A stretch of DNA of 64,000 bases from Chryseobacterium piscicola (GCF_900156685.1 NZ_FTOJ01000001.1:1-64000), one strand, 5' to 3'; shown: positions 43,153-53,246, numbered from the stretch's first letter. Numbers and translations: made by a program. The notes: generated by a model not told the origin, from the letters alone.

Positions 43153-43343
43153 ATTAGGTAAGGTTGAATATTATGTCAACAAATTTAATTTTTTTTTCAA
43201 GATTCACAACACCTTATTTGATATTTGCTGATAATTCAATAATAATGCATCACTATATTATTAAATCAACAATATTAAATCAAATTTTGCTAAAAATTAA
43301 ATGTTATATATGAAATAATGTAATATTAAGAAATCATTAATTC

Positions 43344-44453
43344 TTATAATGCTATAAATTGTCTCCCAGAAAATGATTTTACTTTTCCTAAAAGCTCGAG
43401 TTCAAGGATGACAGGTAATAATTTGTGAGAAGATAACGATATTTTCTCCGCCAAATCATCTAAAGTAACATGTGGATTTTCCGCAATACATTTGTATATT
43501 AATTCTTGATTTTCAGATAATTGAATAATAACTTTACTGTGAGGAAAAAGCTCACCAATTTTCTCTTTAGAATCATTAAAACCAATAAGATCGAGCAAAT
43601 CTTTAACCGTTGAAATTGCCGTTGCTTTATTCTGAAAAATTAGATGATTGCATCCTTGGCTGAATTTATCTGTAACTCTCCCCGGAAGTGCAAAAACATC
43701 TCTATTGTAAGTATTGGCGAAGGTTGCAGTACTTATAGAACCACCGCCAAAAGCTGTTTCTACAACAATAGTGGCTGGGGAAATACCTGCTACAATTCTG
43801 TTTCTCTGTATGAAATTTTCTCTGTCGGGTTTTCTCAAAGAATTGAATTCTGTAAGTAATCCTCCTTTTTCTTCCAAAATCTTCTCTGAGAGCTTCTTGT
43901 TTTTTGAAGGATAAAAAGTGTGAAAACCATGAGCCAACACACCAATAGTAGGAATTTCATGATTCAAAGACTGCTCATGAACTTCTTTATCAACCCCCAA
44001 AGCCAAACCGCTTACAGAAATAAAAGAATGTGCTTTTGTTTCTTCAAAAAAATCTTCAATAAATTTTTTACCGTAAGAAGTGATATTTCTTGTTCCTACA
44101 ACACTTATGGCTTTAAGCTTAGTATCAAAATTTCCTTTTTGATAGAGAATTGCGGGAGCATCATCGCATTCATTAAGTAAAAATGGAAGCTCATTTTGAT
44201 GCCTTAGATTTATCTTAATTGAATTCTTTTCGCAAAACAGAATTTCTTTTTCAGCAAATTTTAAGTATTGAGAGTTTCCAATATCTGAAACTGTTTTCAT
44301 GCCTATACCATCGGTTTTGCTGAGCTCTTTTTTTGAAAATTTCCAGACATTTTCTGCCGTTCCAAACCTGCGGACCAATTTCAAAAAATTGATATCTCCT
44401 ATAAAATTGCACTCTCGCAGTGCAATAGAATAAAGTTGCTCTTCTGTGTACAT
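43344..44453 (-). CDS. dprA: DNA processing protein DprA
   Basis: The 369-residue protein has an N-terminal helical part (1-75), the Rossmann-like DprA core with SVVGTRNITSYG (near 117) and SGLALGVDKEVHEQ (near 150), RNRIVAGIS (near 215), and a C-terminal winged-helix domain (about 310-369). DprA loads RecA on incoming single-stranded DNA during transformation. It is encoded 30 bases after the rhomboid protease gene in the same direction. It and the comM-like gene hint that the organism may be competent. Confidence 0.94.
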   Translation of the reverse strand: MYTEEQLYSIALRECNFIGDINFLKLVRRFGTAENVWKFSKKELSKTDGIGMKTVSDIGNSQYLKFAEKEILFCEKNSIKINLRHQNELPFLLNECDDAPAILYQKGNFDTKLKAISVVGTRNITSYGKKFIEDFFEETKAHSFISVSGLALGVDKEVHEQSLNHEIPTIGVLAHGFHTFYPSKNKKLSEKILEEKGGLLTEFNSLRKPDRENFIQRNRIVAGISPATIVVETAFGGGSISTATFANTYNRDVFALPGRVTDKFSQGCNHLIFQNKATAISTVKDLLDLIGFNDSKEKIGELFPHSKVIIQLSENQELIYKCIAENPHVTLDDLAEKISLSSHKLLPVILELELLGKVKSFSGRQFIAL

Positions 44454-44483
44454 TTGCGTTTTATTTTAATCAAATGTAATAAA

Positions 44484-45263
44484 TTATGATCTTTTTTTTC
44501 TTAAATCTTCCAAATGATCCCAAATATCTTCTCTTTTTTGATAAGGCAGTTCCAAAAAATCATCAGGATGATTTTCTTTATATTCTTGCCAAAGTTTATC
44601 GTCTTTTTCGCTGTAATAATTAGGAAATTCCCAGATAAACTTCTTCTTTTTTTCGCCCGATTTTTTAAAACTAAACGCCAATACACTTCCCACAACAGCG
44701 CCAGCTAAATGTGCTTGCCAAGAAATTTTACTCGGTTCCTGCATGCTGCTGAATAATTCTTCGGGAAACATTCCCCAAACCAAACTACCGTAGTATAAAA
44801 CAACCAAAAGTGATAGGGTAAGAAGCTTCATATTCCATCTAAAAACTCCGCTGAAGAAAAGAAAAAACGCTAACAGATATACTACTCCACTGGCCCCAAT
44901 TGTACATGTATATTGATAATTACCCGTAAAAACATCGATTGGAGGCAATACCCAGAGCAAAAACCCTGTTGCAACCCACCCTATCACAAAAACTTTATTA
45001 GCAACTATGGGATAAAATTGATATAGAAAAAACATCAGTACGGCTATTGGGATAGAATTGCTCACAATATGATCTATACTTCCGTGAAGAAGCGGCGAAG
45101 TGATAATTCCCAAAAGGCCTTCGGGCAGCAATGGTATGATTGCGCCAAAACAACTGTCGAAAAAGCCGTTCACCTGCAACAGATAGCCAAACCACATCGT
45201 AGCAAGCATCAAAAACGGATAAAGCAGTGCCTTCTTTGAAATTACATTCTTAATCATATCCAT
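44484..45263 (-). CDS. rhomboid intramembrane serine protease
   Basis: The 259-residue inner membrane protein has six hydrophobic segments. The catalytic dyad is Ser125 in GASG (123-126) and His185 in AHLAG; HGSIDHIVSNS (60-70) is the oxyanion-hole helix. Rhomboids cut substrates within the membrane. A soluble C-terminal tail of about 60 residues (EKKKKFIWEFPNYYSEKDD) is characteristic of the Bacteroidota subgroup, not of GlpG. It heads the dprA unit. Confidence 0.9.
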   Translation of the reverse strand: MDMIKNVISKKALLYPFLMLATMWFGYLLQVNGFFDSCFGAIIPLLPEGLLGIITSPLLHGSIDHIVSNSIPIAVLMFFLYQFYPIVANKVFVIGWVATGFLLWVLPPIDVFTGNYQYTCTIGASGVVYLLAFFLFFSGVFRWNMKLLTLSLLVVLYYGSLVWGMFPEELFSSMQEPSKISWQAHLAGAVVGSVLAFSFKKSGEKKKKFIWEFPNYYSEKDDKLWQEYKENHPDDFLELPYQKREDIWDHLEDLRKKRS

Positions 45264-45456
45264 TAGCTCACAAAACGAAAGCCAAGGATAAATGTCGGTA
45301 ATTTTGGCTTTTAATTTATGTTTTTAAGTATAAACGAGACAGAAAGTTATTAATTATCAAAACATAAATTATTATGAATTAATCATTTTGAAAAATATAA
45401 ATTTATCTCTAAACTATTTCGTAAAAATCTGCCAGATGTGTCAATTTATATATTCT

Positions 45457-45464
45457 TATTTTTG
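45457..45464 (+). promoter_or_regulatory. -7 element of the DUF3078 gene
   Basis: TATTTTTG is an exact TAnnTTTG match, 27 bases before the ATG at 45491. No clear TTTG -33 element is seen. Confidence 0.5.
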
Positions 45465-45490
45465 CATCGAACAAATTATTTATTACAAAT

Positions 45491-46423
45491 ATGAGGAATA
45501 TTTTTCTACTATTTATGATGTATACAGGGTTCCAGATGAGTGCCCAAGTGATCATAAGCGATTCTGCTGTAGTTGACACAATAAAAAAGCCAAGATATTG
45601 GTCTATAACAGGACAAAACGCCGTAATGTTTAATCAAGCTGCGTTTTCTAACTGGGTGGGCGGTGGCGCAAACAATGTGGGCTGGCTCGCTAGCGTGAAC
45701 GAAAATTTAACTTACGAAAGAGATAAAAATCTTTGGGAAAACGTAATTATCTTAAATTATGGGCAAAACACCACACAAGGTTTAGGAACAAGAAAAACTC
45801 AGGATGTCATTAATATTTCATCGAACTACGGTCGTCAGTTTTCTAAAAGTTGGTATATTTCTACAGGGGTGAGCCTTCTAAGTCAGTTTTCTCCGGGATA
45901 CGAAGATGGAAATAATCCTTTGGCAAAGAAAATATCAGCTTTCATGGCTCCAGGATATGTAAATGCAGGTGTGGGTGTTACTTACAGACCTAATGACAAT
46001 CTTACTGTAACGATGAGACCTGCCAATGCAAGATTTACCTTTGTTTTAGATAAAGAATTACAATTTAAAAACAATTATGGTTTAAAAGCAGACGGTGATA
46101 GCTTTTTGATGCAGTTTGGTTTTTATGGTAATGCTATCTACAAAATACAACTTATGAAAAATATTGAAATGATTAATACAGGAACTCTGTTTTCTAATTA
46201 TCTGGAGAATCCTGACCACATGGTTTTGTCGTATAATATGCTTTTGAAAATGGTAATCAATAAACATATTTCTTCTAATATTATGCTCGATTTATTCTAT
46301 GATCACAATCAAATTCAAAAAACACAGCTAAAACAAACACTTGGGGTTGGTTTTGCTTACAATATTGATAACGGAGTAAAAAAATCTGACAGAAAAGACC
46401 ATCAGTCTTGGACTAAGAAATAA
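45491..46423 (+). CDS. DUF3078 outer-membrane-type protein
   Basis: The 310-residue protein has a signal peptide (MRNIFLLFMMYTGFQMSAQ) and the DUF3078 pattern: YWSITGQNAVMFNQAAFSNWVGGGANNVG (start of domain), TRKTQDVINISSNYGRQF and YVNAGVGVTYRPND. Most of the rest is amphipathic beta strand, consistent with an outer membrane barrel. It is a Bacteroidota family of unknown function. The gene is convergent with sufD across a terminator. Confidence 0.82.
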   Translation: MRNIFLLFMMYTGFQMSAQVIISDSAVVDTIKKPRYWSITGQNAVMFNQAAFSNWVGGGANNVGWLASVNENLTYERDKNLWENVIILNYGQNTTQGLGTRKTQDVINISSNYGRQFSKSWYISTGVSLLSQFSPGYEDGNNPLAKKISAFMAPGYVNAGVGVTYRPNDNLTVTMRPANARFTFVLDKELQFKNNYGLKADGDSFLMQFGFYGNAIYKIQLMKNIEMINTGTLFSNYLENPDHMVLSYNMLLKMVINKHISSNIMLDLFYDHNQIQKTQLKQTLGVGFAYNIDNGVKKSDRKDHQSWTKK

Positions 46424-46440
46424 TTATTTTCAATCACCAT

Positions 46441-46471
46441 AAAAAAGCACTTCAAATTGAAGTGCTTTTTT
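46441..46471. terminator. bidirectional terminator between DUF3078 and sufD
   Basis: AAAAAAGCACTTCAA and TTGAAGTGCTTTTTT form a 15-bp stem around a one-base centre, flanked by A and T runs. It ends both the plus-strand gene and the suf transcript. Confidence 0.8.
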
Positions 46472-46490
46472 ATTTATGTAATATTTGAGA

Positions 46491-47798
46491 TTAAAACTCA
46501 ATACTGACTTCTAATTTCTCTGTTAAAAGCTTAGATATTTTTTCTTTTAAAGGTTCAATATCAATATTCTGCATGGCATCATTAGCAAATGCAAAAAGCA
46601 ATAATGCTTGGGCTTCTTTTTTAGAAATACCTCTTGCTCTTAAATAAAACAATGCGTCTTTATTCAACTGACCTACCGTACAACCATGAGAACATTTCAC
46701 ATCATCTGCAAAAATCTCCAACTGAGGCTTGGTATCAATCGTAGCACCTTCGCTCAATAGAACGTTGTTGTTTTGCTGATACGCGTTGGTTTTCTGAGCA
46801 ATCTTATTTACAAAAACTTTACCGTTGAAAACTCCGTGAGATTTATCTTTAAAAATACCTTTGTAATTCTGGTAACTCTGACAGTTTGGCGTGTTGTGAT
46901 GAACCGCCGTGTGGTGATCTACCAACTGATTTTTTCCTATAATGGTAATTCCGTTCATAAAAGAGTTGATGTTTTCTCCGTTATGTATAAAATCAAGATT
47001 GTTTCTGATGATTTTCCCGCCGAATGTAAAGGTATTTACCGTCGTTAAACTATCTCTTTCTTGTTTAGCAAATGTGTGATCTACCAAATAAGAAGTGTCG
47101 CTGTCATTTTGAATTTTGTGCCAATCTGCTTTTGCATTCTGATACGTAAAAATTTCTGTTACCGAATTGGTAAACACAAAACTCTCATCAAAATTATGGT
47201 GACTTTCAATGATTTCTACTTTTGCGCCTTCTTCTACAATTAATAAATTTCTTGTATTATAGAATGTGTTATCTTCCTGATTTTGAGAAAGATAAAAAAC
47301 ATGAATTGGCTTTTCGATGATCACGTTTTTCGGCACCTTCAGGAAAAAGCCGTATTTGCAATATGCGTGATTTAAGTTGGTAAAAGCCAAATCTTTTGCG
47401 GCAATTGTATTGAAATATTGCTCAAAAACCTCTTTGTGATTTTCATCATTCAGAGCATAGTTGAAAGATAAAAATTCTGCATTCTCGATAGAAATATTTG
47501 AAAGCTCTTTGTGAAGCTGTCCGTTTACAAATACAATCCAATCAAAATTTTCTTCCCCCAAATGAAGCTTTTCAAGCTGTTCTTTGGTGATGTTATGACT
47601 TTCTTTCGGGAAAAAATTATAATCTTTCTCGGTGATTTCTTTGAGGTTGGTGTACTTGTATTCTTCGTCTTTCTTGGTAGGAAAACCTTTCATTGCAAAT
47701 TTCTGAAGCGCAGTTTTTCTGTCGTCATCTAAAAATCTGTGACGAAGTGTGCCCAGAAATTCGGTGTGATTATGTAAAATTTGTTCGTTTAAACTCAT
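46491..47798 (-). CDS. sufD: Fe-S cluster assembly protein SufD
   Basis: The start at 47798 (MSLNEQILHNHTEF) is preferred to an upstream in-frame ATG at 47855. The 435-residue protein is a SufBD-family beta-helix protein with the C-terminal SufD signature CSHGCTVGQLNKDALFYLRARG and the helper DVKCSHG Cys. With SufB and SufC it forms the SufBC2D scaffold that assembles Fe-S clusters under oxidative stress or iron limitation. It is last in the cluster; no sufS or sufE follows, because the next gene is convergent. Confidence 0.94.
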   Translation of the reverse strand: MSLNEQILHNHTEFLGTLRHRFLDDDRKTALQKFAMKGFPTKKDEEYKYTNLKEITEKDYNFFPKESHNITKEQLEKLHLGEENFDWIVFVNGQLHKELSNISIENAEFLSFNYALNDENHKEVFEQYFNTIAAKDLAFTNLNHAYCKYGFFLKVPKNVIIEKPIHVFYLSQNQEDNTFYNTRNLLIVEEGAKVEIIESHHNFDESFVFTNSVTEIFTYQNAKADWHKIQNDSDTSYLVDHTFAKQERDSLTTVNTFTFGGKIIRNNLDFIHNGENINSFMNGITIIGKNQLVDHHTAVHHNTPNCQSYQNYKGIFKDKSHGVFNGKVFVNKIAQKTNAYQQNNNVLLSEGATIDTKPQLEIFADDVKCSHGCTVGQLNKDALFYLRARGISKKEAQALLLFAFANDAMQNIDIEPLKEKISKLLTEKLEVSIEF

Positions 47799-47901
47799 TA
47801 TTTGAACGTTTATTTTGCCATCGTGAGAGATGTATAGATTCCTACAGTATGACAAATATTGCGTTTAATTTTTTAATTTTTAAATGCTTTTAATTTTTAT
47901 A

Positions 47902-48645
47902 TTAATTTAAAAGCCAATCGTAACCTTTACTTTCTAATTCTAAAGCCAAGGATTTATCACCTGTTTTAATGATTTTTCCGTTCGCCAAAACGTGTACATA
48001 ATCAGGTTCAATATAATTCAGCAATCTTTGATAATGCGTAATCAAAAGAACAGCATTTCCTTCATTTTTAAACTGGTTTACACCATCTGCAACGATTCTC
48101 AAAGCATCAATATCCAACCCTGAATCTGTTTCGTCAAGAATTGCCAATTTAGGATTCAGCATCATCATCTGAAAAATCTCGTTTCTTTTCTTTTCTCCTC
48201 CTGAGAATCCTTCGTTCAATGATCTTGAAAGGAAATCTTTTTTTATTCCTAATTTCTCAGATTTTTCACGAATCATAGCCAGCATTTCTTTTGCAGGCAT
48301 ATCATCTAATCCATTTGCTTTTCTGTTTTCATTCAAAGCAGCTTTAATAAAATTCGTCACAGAAACTCCCGGAATTTCTACTGGATATTGAAATGAAAGG
48401 AAAATTCCTTTGTGCGCTCTTTCTTCAGGAGCATCTTCAATAATGTTTTCACCTTGAAAAAGAATTTCTCCTTCCGTCACTTCGTAATCTTCTTTTCCTG
48501 CAATTACAGAAGAAAGTGTAGATTTTCCGGCTCCGTTGGGGCCCATGATTGCATGAACTTCACCCGGCTTTATTTCAAGATTGATACCTTTTAATATCTG
48601 TGCGCCATCTTCAATTCTGGCATGTAAGTTTTTAATATTTAACAT
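47902..48645 (-). CDS. sufC: Fe-S cluster assembly ATPase SufC
   Basis: The start at 48645 (MLNIKNLHARIEDG) gives 247 residues. Walker A GPNGAGKST is at 35-43, the signature is in NEGFSGGEKKRNEI near 153, and Walker B is KLAILDETDSGLD near 170. SufC is an ABC-type ATPase that drives shape changes in SufBD. It lies between sufD and the decayed GxxExxY gene. The sufC-sufD gap is 103 bases. Confidence 0.96.
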   Translation of the reverse strand: MLNIKNLHARIEDGAQILKGINLEIKPGEVHAIMGPNGAGKSTLSSVIAGKEDYEVTEGEILFQGENIIEDAPEERAHKGIFLSFQYPVEIPGVSVTNFIKAALNENRKANGLDDMPAKEMLAMIREKSEKLGIKKDFLSRSLNEGFSGGEKKRNEIFQMMMLNPKLAILDETDSGLDIDALRIVADGVNQFKNEGNAVLLITHYQRLLNYIEPDYVHVLANGKIIKTGDKSLALELESKGYDWLLN

Positions 48646-48743
48646 TCTGTTGTTATAATTTATCGCAAGGTTAAACAAGTTTTATTTAATTGCGGATATT
48701 TTTTAAGTTATACAAAGGCGTTTCACTTATTTCCGAAATACAA

Positions 48744-49113
48744 TTAGCTTAGGCCATTTGCAATTCTTTTCACACCATCTTTAAATAACTGAGAATTGAA
48801 ATTCAATAACATTCCCAGTCTATAATTTCCCAATCTTAAATAATTTTTCAATTGAGAAGCGTGAAAGCTGTTTAGGCTTTCTACGGATTTAATTTCCAAG
48901 ACTACTTTGTTTTCACATTTTAAAAGCTTTACGTATCAGTAATTCATCATAATTGATATCTAAAAACTTTTGTCTCTCTACTTCTAAACCAGATTTTTGA
49001 ATTTCATAATGTAAGCATTCTTCATAAACGCTCTCAAATAATCCGACTCCAATTTGCCTATGAATCTTTAATCCTCTTTCAAATACAATCTTTGAAATTT
49101 CATTTTCTGTCAT
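48744..49113 (-). pseudogene. decayed GxxExxY-family gene inside the suf cluster
   Basis: The first 66 codons (from ATG 49113) match the start of GxxExxY proteins: KIHRQIGVGLFESVYEECLHYEI. The frame then ends at TGA (48913). Shifting frame at the AAAGCTTTTAAAATG stretch gives the C-terminal half in the other frame, CENKVVLEIKSVESLNSFHAS and RIANGLS, up to a TAA at 48744. Compared with the family, a few residues are lost at the shift, so a small deletion plus frameshift killed it. GxxExxY proteins are nuclease-like proteins of unknown role. It lies between sufB and sufC, on the same strand. Confidence 0.88.
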
Positions 49114-49256
49114 CTATTTGTTTTTCGCAAAGATAAACAAGTCAAATATGAAATGAAATTAAATTGTATTACTTCTTTAAGCTTTAGCGGCTTTGTTTTA
49201 GTTTAAATGTTTTCTAACAATTAAAAAAAAACTTTGTCTCGCTTTGCGTTTAAAAA

Positions 49257-50705
49257 TTATCCTACAGAACCTTCCAAAGAAATCTCAAGTAATTTCTGAG
49301 CTTCAATGGCAAATTCCATTGGTAATTTATTCAAAACTTCTTTACTGAAACCATTGACGATCAAAGCAATTGCTCTTTCCGTATCAATACCTCTCTGGTT
49401 ACAGTAGAAAATCTGGTCTTCCCCGATTTTTGAAGTGGTAGCTTCGTGTTCTAGCTGAGCCGTTGGGTCTTTAATTTCAATATAGGGGAAAGTATGCGCT
49501 CCACATTCATTACCCATCAATAATGAGTCACATTGTGAGAAGTTTCTCGCTCCTTTTGCTGAAGGCATTACTTTTACCAATCCTCTGTAAGAGTTTTGGG
49601 ATTTTCCGGCAGAAATCCCTTTGGAAATAATTGTTGATTTGGTGTTTTTACCAATGTGAATCATCTTTGTACCCGTATCAGCATATTGATGATTATTGGT
49701 TACCGCGATAGAGTAAAACTCACCGATAGATCCGTCACCTTTTAAAATGCAAGAAGGATATTTCCAAGTTACTGCAGAACCTGTTTCCACCTGAGTCCAT
49801 GAGATTTTTGCTTTTGTTTCGCACAATCCTCTTTTTGTCACAAAATTGAAAACACCACCTTTACCTTCTTCATTTCCCGGATACCAGTTTTGAACTGTTG
49901 AATATTTTATTTCTGCGTTATCTAAAGCAATCAATTCTACAACTGCAGCATGAAGTTGGTTTTCATCTCTTGATGGAGCCGTACAGCCTTCAAGATAAGA
50001 AACATAACTGCCTTCGTCAGCGATGACAAGGGTTCTTTCAAACTGACCTGTTCCAGACTGATTGATTCGGAAATAGGTTGATAATTCCATTGGGCATCTT
50101 ACGCCTTTTGGAATATAGCAGAAACTTCCATCAGAAAATACTGCGGAGTTTAATGCTGCGTAAAAGTTATCTCCTCTTGGAACTACTTTTCCAAGATATT
50201 TCTTCACCAAATCCGGATGATTTTTAATGGCTTCGGAAATTGAACAGAAGATAATTCCTTTTTCTGCTAATGTATCCTGAAAAGTTGTTTTTACAGAAAT
50301 AGAATCGATTACAATATCAACGGCAACATTTGAAAGTCTTTTCTGCTCTTCAATGTTGATTCCTAATTTAGCAAAAGTGGCTAATAATTCCGGATCTACT
50401 TCGTCTAAGCTTGCCAATTCTGGTTTCGCTTTCGGTGCTGCATAATATTTTATGGCCTGAAAATCTGGTTTTGTGTATTTGATGTTTGCCCATTCAGGCT
50501 CCTCCATTTTCAACCAAATTTTGAAAGATTCTAAACGCCATTCTGTCATCCATTCCGGCTCTTCTTTTTTAGCAGAAATAGCGCGGACGATGTCTTCGTT
50601 TAAACCAGTGGGAAAATCTTCGTAATCGAGTATCGTTTCCCAGCCGAATTCGTATTTTTTGTTTTCTAAATCGACTCTTAAGTCGTCTTCAGTATATTTT
50701 GACAT
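49257..50705 (-). CDS. sufB: Fe-S cluster assembly protein SufB
   Basis: The 482-residue SufBD-family protein has the SufB features [19 protein letters not shown] and the C-terminal CSQ-type stretch [22 protein letters not shown] with its Cys near 394 and 403. It is the scaffold subunit where the cluster is thought to form. The length is usual. Both its neighbours in the suf order are decayed genes rather than sufA or sufC directly. Confidence 0.96.
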   Translation of the reverse strand: MSKYTEDDLRVDLENKKYEFGWETILDYEDFPTGLNEDIVRAISAKKEEPEWMTEWRLESFKIWLKMEEPEWANIKYTKPDFQAIKYYAAPKAKPELASLDEVDPELLATFAKLGINIEEQKRLSNVAVDIVIDSISVKTTFQDTLAEKGIIFCSISEAIKNHPDLVKKYLGKVVPRGDNFYAALNSAVFSDGSFCYIPKGVRCPMELSTYFRINQSGTGQFERTLVIADEGSYVSYLEGCTAPSRDENQLHAAVVELIALDNAEIKYSTVQNWYPGNEEGKGGVFNFVTKRGLCETKAKISWTQVETGSAVTWKYPSCILKGDGSIGEFYSIAVTNNHQYADTGTKMIHIGKNTKSTIISKGISAGKSQNSYRGLVKVMPSAKGARNFSQCDSLLMGNECGAHTFPYIEIKDPTAQLEHEATTSKIGEDQIFYCNQRGIDTERAIALIVNGFSKEVLNKLPMEFAIEAQKLLEISLEGSVG

Positions 50706-50740
50706 TTCTTAAATGATTAAAAAATTAAATGATTAAAAAA

Positions 50741-51110
50741 TTAGTTTCGCTTTTTATTATCAGTTTTAGATAGATGATCAATAAATTTTGACAATTGTTT
50801 TGAAATTATTTTACAATCATTAATTAAATCGGTTGTATCTTCTTCGTAATAACATCAAACAAGGGCTTACTATATTTCTTACTTCTCCACGTTACTTTAG
50901 AATGTTTTAAATATCTAATGATTTGTGTATTGTTACTATATTCGCTGCCTTCTGCGATGTTATTTGTAATTGACAAAACGGCTCTTTTAATTTGATTTGT
51001 CAATTCAAATTATTTTTCTTTGAAATTTTCTTTGCTTAAAAGATTAAAAACATTTTTGTAAGATCAGTTGCTTGTTTGTAAACTTCAAAATTTTCAAATT
51101 TTACAGTCAT
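50741..51110 (-). pseudogene. decayed four-helix-bundle (23S rRNA IVP-type) gene
   Basis: From ATG 51110 the frame reads MTVKFENFEVYKQATDLTKMF before it breaks. Further on, and in another frame, come ELTNQIKRAVLSITNNIAEGSE, which is the hallmark stretch of the family, and the C-terminal NDCKIISKQLSKFIDHL to a TAA at 50741. At least two frameshifts and a premature stop (near EKFELT) are present. Intact members are about 120 residues. They were first found inside 23S rRNA intervening sequences and are also common as free genes. It lies between sufA and sufB, on the suf strand. Confidence 0.85.
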
Positions 51111-51160
51111 GAATAATCTTTAATTTTTAATTATTTTATCTTTTAATAATTATAGAATAA

Positions 51161-51490
51161 TTACAAAGAAAAACTTTCTCCACAACCACATGTTCTGGAT
51201 GCATTAGGATTATTAAAAATAAATCCTTTCCCGTTCAATCCTCCGGAGTATTCTAAAGTAGTACCTGCCAAATAAAGTATCGATTTTTTTTCGACAACGA
51301 TTTTTATTCCGTTATCTTCAAAAATCTGGTCTGTTTCTGTTTTTTTATTATCGAAACCCAACATATACTCTAATCCTGAACAACCACCGCTCTTCACTCC
51401 AACTCTTATATAATCTTCAGCAGGATTGAAGCCGTCTTCTGTCATCAGTTGAACAGCTTTCACCTTTGCTTGATCGCTTACTTTTATCAT
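51161..51490 (-). CDS. sufA: HesB/IscA-type Fe-S carrier (SufA)
   Basis: The 109-residue protein has the three ligand Cys of A-type carriers: Cys37 in SGGCSGLEY, and Cys101 and Cys103 in TCGCGES. It would pass clusters from the SufBCD scaffold to target enzymes. It opens the cluster on the minus strand. A TAAATTCG near 51525-51535 could be its -7 box but has one mismatch. The distance to sufB is enlarged by the decayed gene between them. Confidence 0.92.
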   Translation of the reverse strand: MIKVSDQAKVKAVQLMTEDGFNPAEDYIRVGVKSGGCSGLEYMLGFDNKKTETDQIFEDNGIKIVVEKKSILYLAGTTLEYSGGLNGKGFIFNNPNASRTCGCGESFSL

Positions 51491-51591
51491 TGTTTCTATT
51501 TAGAATGAATTTAGTTTGCGAATTTACGACTAATAATCAGTAAATAAAAATCAGTGTTTTTATTTTTAACTATTTTTATCATTGATAAATT

Positions 51592-51599
51592 TAACTTTG
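51592..51599 (+). promoter_or_regulatory. -7 element of the GLPGLI gene
   Basis: TAACTTTG matches TAnnTTTG exactly, 37 bases before the ATG at 51636. Confidence 0.5.
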
Positions 51600-51635
51600 T
51601 CGAGAGATTAATATCCAACCTTAAAATTAAACAGA

Positions 51636-52493
51636 ATGAAAAAAATTCTCTTCTTAGCTGCTTCATTTGTAGCCATCAGCATTAATGCACAAGTTAATAG
51701 ATTTGTTTATCAGGTCACCATGAAATCTGATGCTGAAAATAAGAATGATGTAAAAACCGAAAATGCTTACCTTGATATTTCAGAAGAGAAATCTCAGTTT
51801 TCGTCTGAAAACTCGATTAAAAGAGACTCTATAATACAAGCAATGATTCAAAGCGGAGGTGCAAGAAATTTTAATCGGGAACAGATGGAAGGTTTAAGAT
51901 CAAACATCAATTACACTATAGAAAAAGATAAAAAATCTCAGAAAACTACTTTTAAAAATAGAATCGGACGAGATATCTATTCTTACGAAGAAGACAGACC
52001 TATCAACTGGAAAATACTTTCTGAAACAACAAAAATAGGCAATTACAAAGTACAAAAAGCCGAAACAGAATTTGCCGGCAGAAAATGGACCGCATGGTTC
52101 ACTACAGATTTACCGTACCAGGATGGGCCATACAAATTCTCGGGACTTCCAGGATTGGCAGTGAAAGTAGAAGATGATAAGGGAGACTATTCTTTTGATT
52201 TAATGAAGAATTACAAAATCGCAGATTTCCCTGCCATCAGCAGGTTTGGAAACACCATGAAAGTAAAACGCACAGACTATGCTAAACAACAGGAGAAATA
52301 TAGAAAAGATCCAGAATCTTTTATCGGTGCGCAAATTACCGGAGGTGGCGGAGCGGGCACAATGAGAATTAACGCTCCAATGGGAAGTGGATTTGGCGGC
52401 GGAAATCAAAACCCCGCAGAAATGAAAAAAAGAATAGAGGAAAGAATAAAGGAAGAAATAAAACGCAATAGCAACCCAATAGAATTAAATTAA
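51636..52493 (+). CDS. GLPGLI family secreted protein
   Basis: The 285-residue protein has a signal peptide (MKKILFLAASFVAISINAQ) and a GLPGLI domain with the naming motif in YKFSGLPGLAVKVEDDKGD (near 170) and the upstream WTAWFTTDLPYQDGPYKF. The C-terminus is unusual, with a Gly-rich run (GGGGAGTMRINAPMGSGFGG) and a charged Lys/Glu tail. The family is widespread in Bacteroidota with no known role. A terminator follows. Confidence 0.85.
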   Translation: MKKILFLAASFVAISINAQVNRFVYQVTMKSDAENKNDVKTENAYLDISEEKSQFSSENSIKRDSIIQAMIQSGGARNFNREQMEGLRSNINYTIEKDKKSQKTTFKNRIGRDIYSYEEDRPINWKILSETTKIGNYKVQKAETEFAGRKWTAWFTTDLPYQDGPYKFSGLPGLAVKVEDDKGDYSFDLMKNYKIADFPAISRFGNTMKVKRTDYAKQQEKYRKDPESFIGAQITGGGGAGTMRINAPMGSGFGGGNQNPAEMKKRIEERIKEEIKRNSNPIELN

Positions 52494-52496
52494 AAT

Positions 52497-52533
52497 AAAA
52501 AAGCCGAAGTTTTTATAAAGCTTCGGCTTTTTT
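52497..52533 (+). terminator. terminator of the GLPGLI gene
   Basis: AAAAAGCCGAAG and CTTCGGCTTTTT form a 12-bp stem with an 11-base loop and a T run, starting four bases past the stop. Confidence 0.8.
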
Positions 52534-52591
52534 AAGCTTCAGAATAAATAAATTACTCGTTTTTTGTTTACATTTACATAAATAAGCTTTT

Positions 52592-53209
52592 GTGAAATAT
52601 TTCATTTTAATTTTTTCATTTCTCTCAGCATCTGTTTTCTCGCAACAAACTGATGATTTTCGATCTATCAAAGGTTATTATAATCAACATCGAAATATGC
52701 TGAATCAAGAATTTAAAAAGAAATTTGATAAAGAACAAAACACTTTTGTAAAAATAGGAATCAAAAATGATTTTCAGCTTTTTATGAAAAAAATGGACAG
52801 TATTGAAAATATTGCTCTCATCGGCGCTCTTCTAAAAACAAAAAATTTGGAAGATCTGCAACATTTTAAAAGCTTAAAATCAAACCAAAATAATAACGTT
52901 TTTCCTCAGACTATTGATAAAAACGCAGACTATCCTGGTGGCATCAATGCTTTGAGACAAGAGGTCGCCAATCTTTTCTATTCTGATGGAGTATACTCGG
53001 AAATAAAAGATGTAAAAACCCAAGTTGCCTTTATCGTAGAAAAAGACGGCAGCATCTCTAATGTAAAGGCCGAAGGAGAAAATTTTACTTTCAACAGACA
53101 GGCAGAGATTGCTTTATATTCGGTTTTTGAAAGATTCTCTCCGGCTTATATGAACGGAAATCCCGTTAGATACAGATTCCGACTGCCTTTAAGTTTACAA
53201 TTTGATTAA
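52592..53209 (+). CDS. secreted protein with TonB C-terminal-like domain
   Basis: The start codon is GTG; it is accepted because the signal peptide (MKYFILIFSFLSASVFSQ) begins there and no ATG comes before residue 51. The 205-residue protein has a charged middle part and a C-terminal domain (about 115-205) with YPGGINALRQEVANLF, TQVAFIVEKDGSISNVKAEG and a closing YRFRLPLSLQF, the pattern of energy-transducer TonB C-terminal domains. No TonB membrane helix or Pro-rich linker is present, so it is not a standard TonB. Confidence 0.72.
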   Translation: MKYFILIFSFLSASVFSQQTDDFRSIKGYYNQHRNMLNQEFKKKFDKEQNTFVKIGIKNDFQLFMKKMDSIENIALIGALLKTKNLEDLQHFKSLKSNQNNNVFPQTIDKNADYPGGINALRQEVANLFYSDGVYSEIKDVKTQVAFIVEKDGSISNVKAEGENFTFNRQAEIALYSVFERFSPAYMNGNPVRYRFRLPLSLQFD

Positions 53210-53246
53210 ATATTAACGAAAAATTTTACTATTTCGTGGGAATGTT

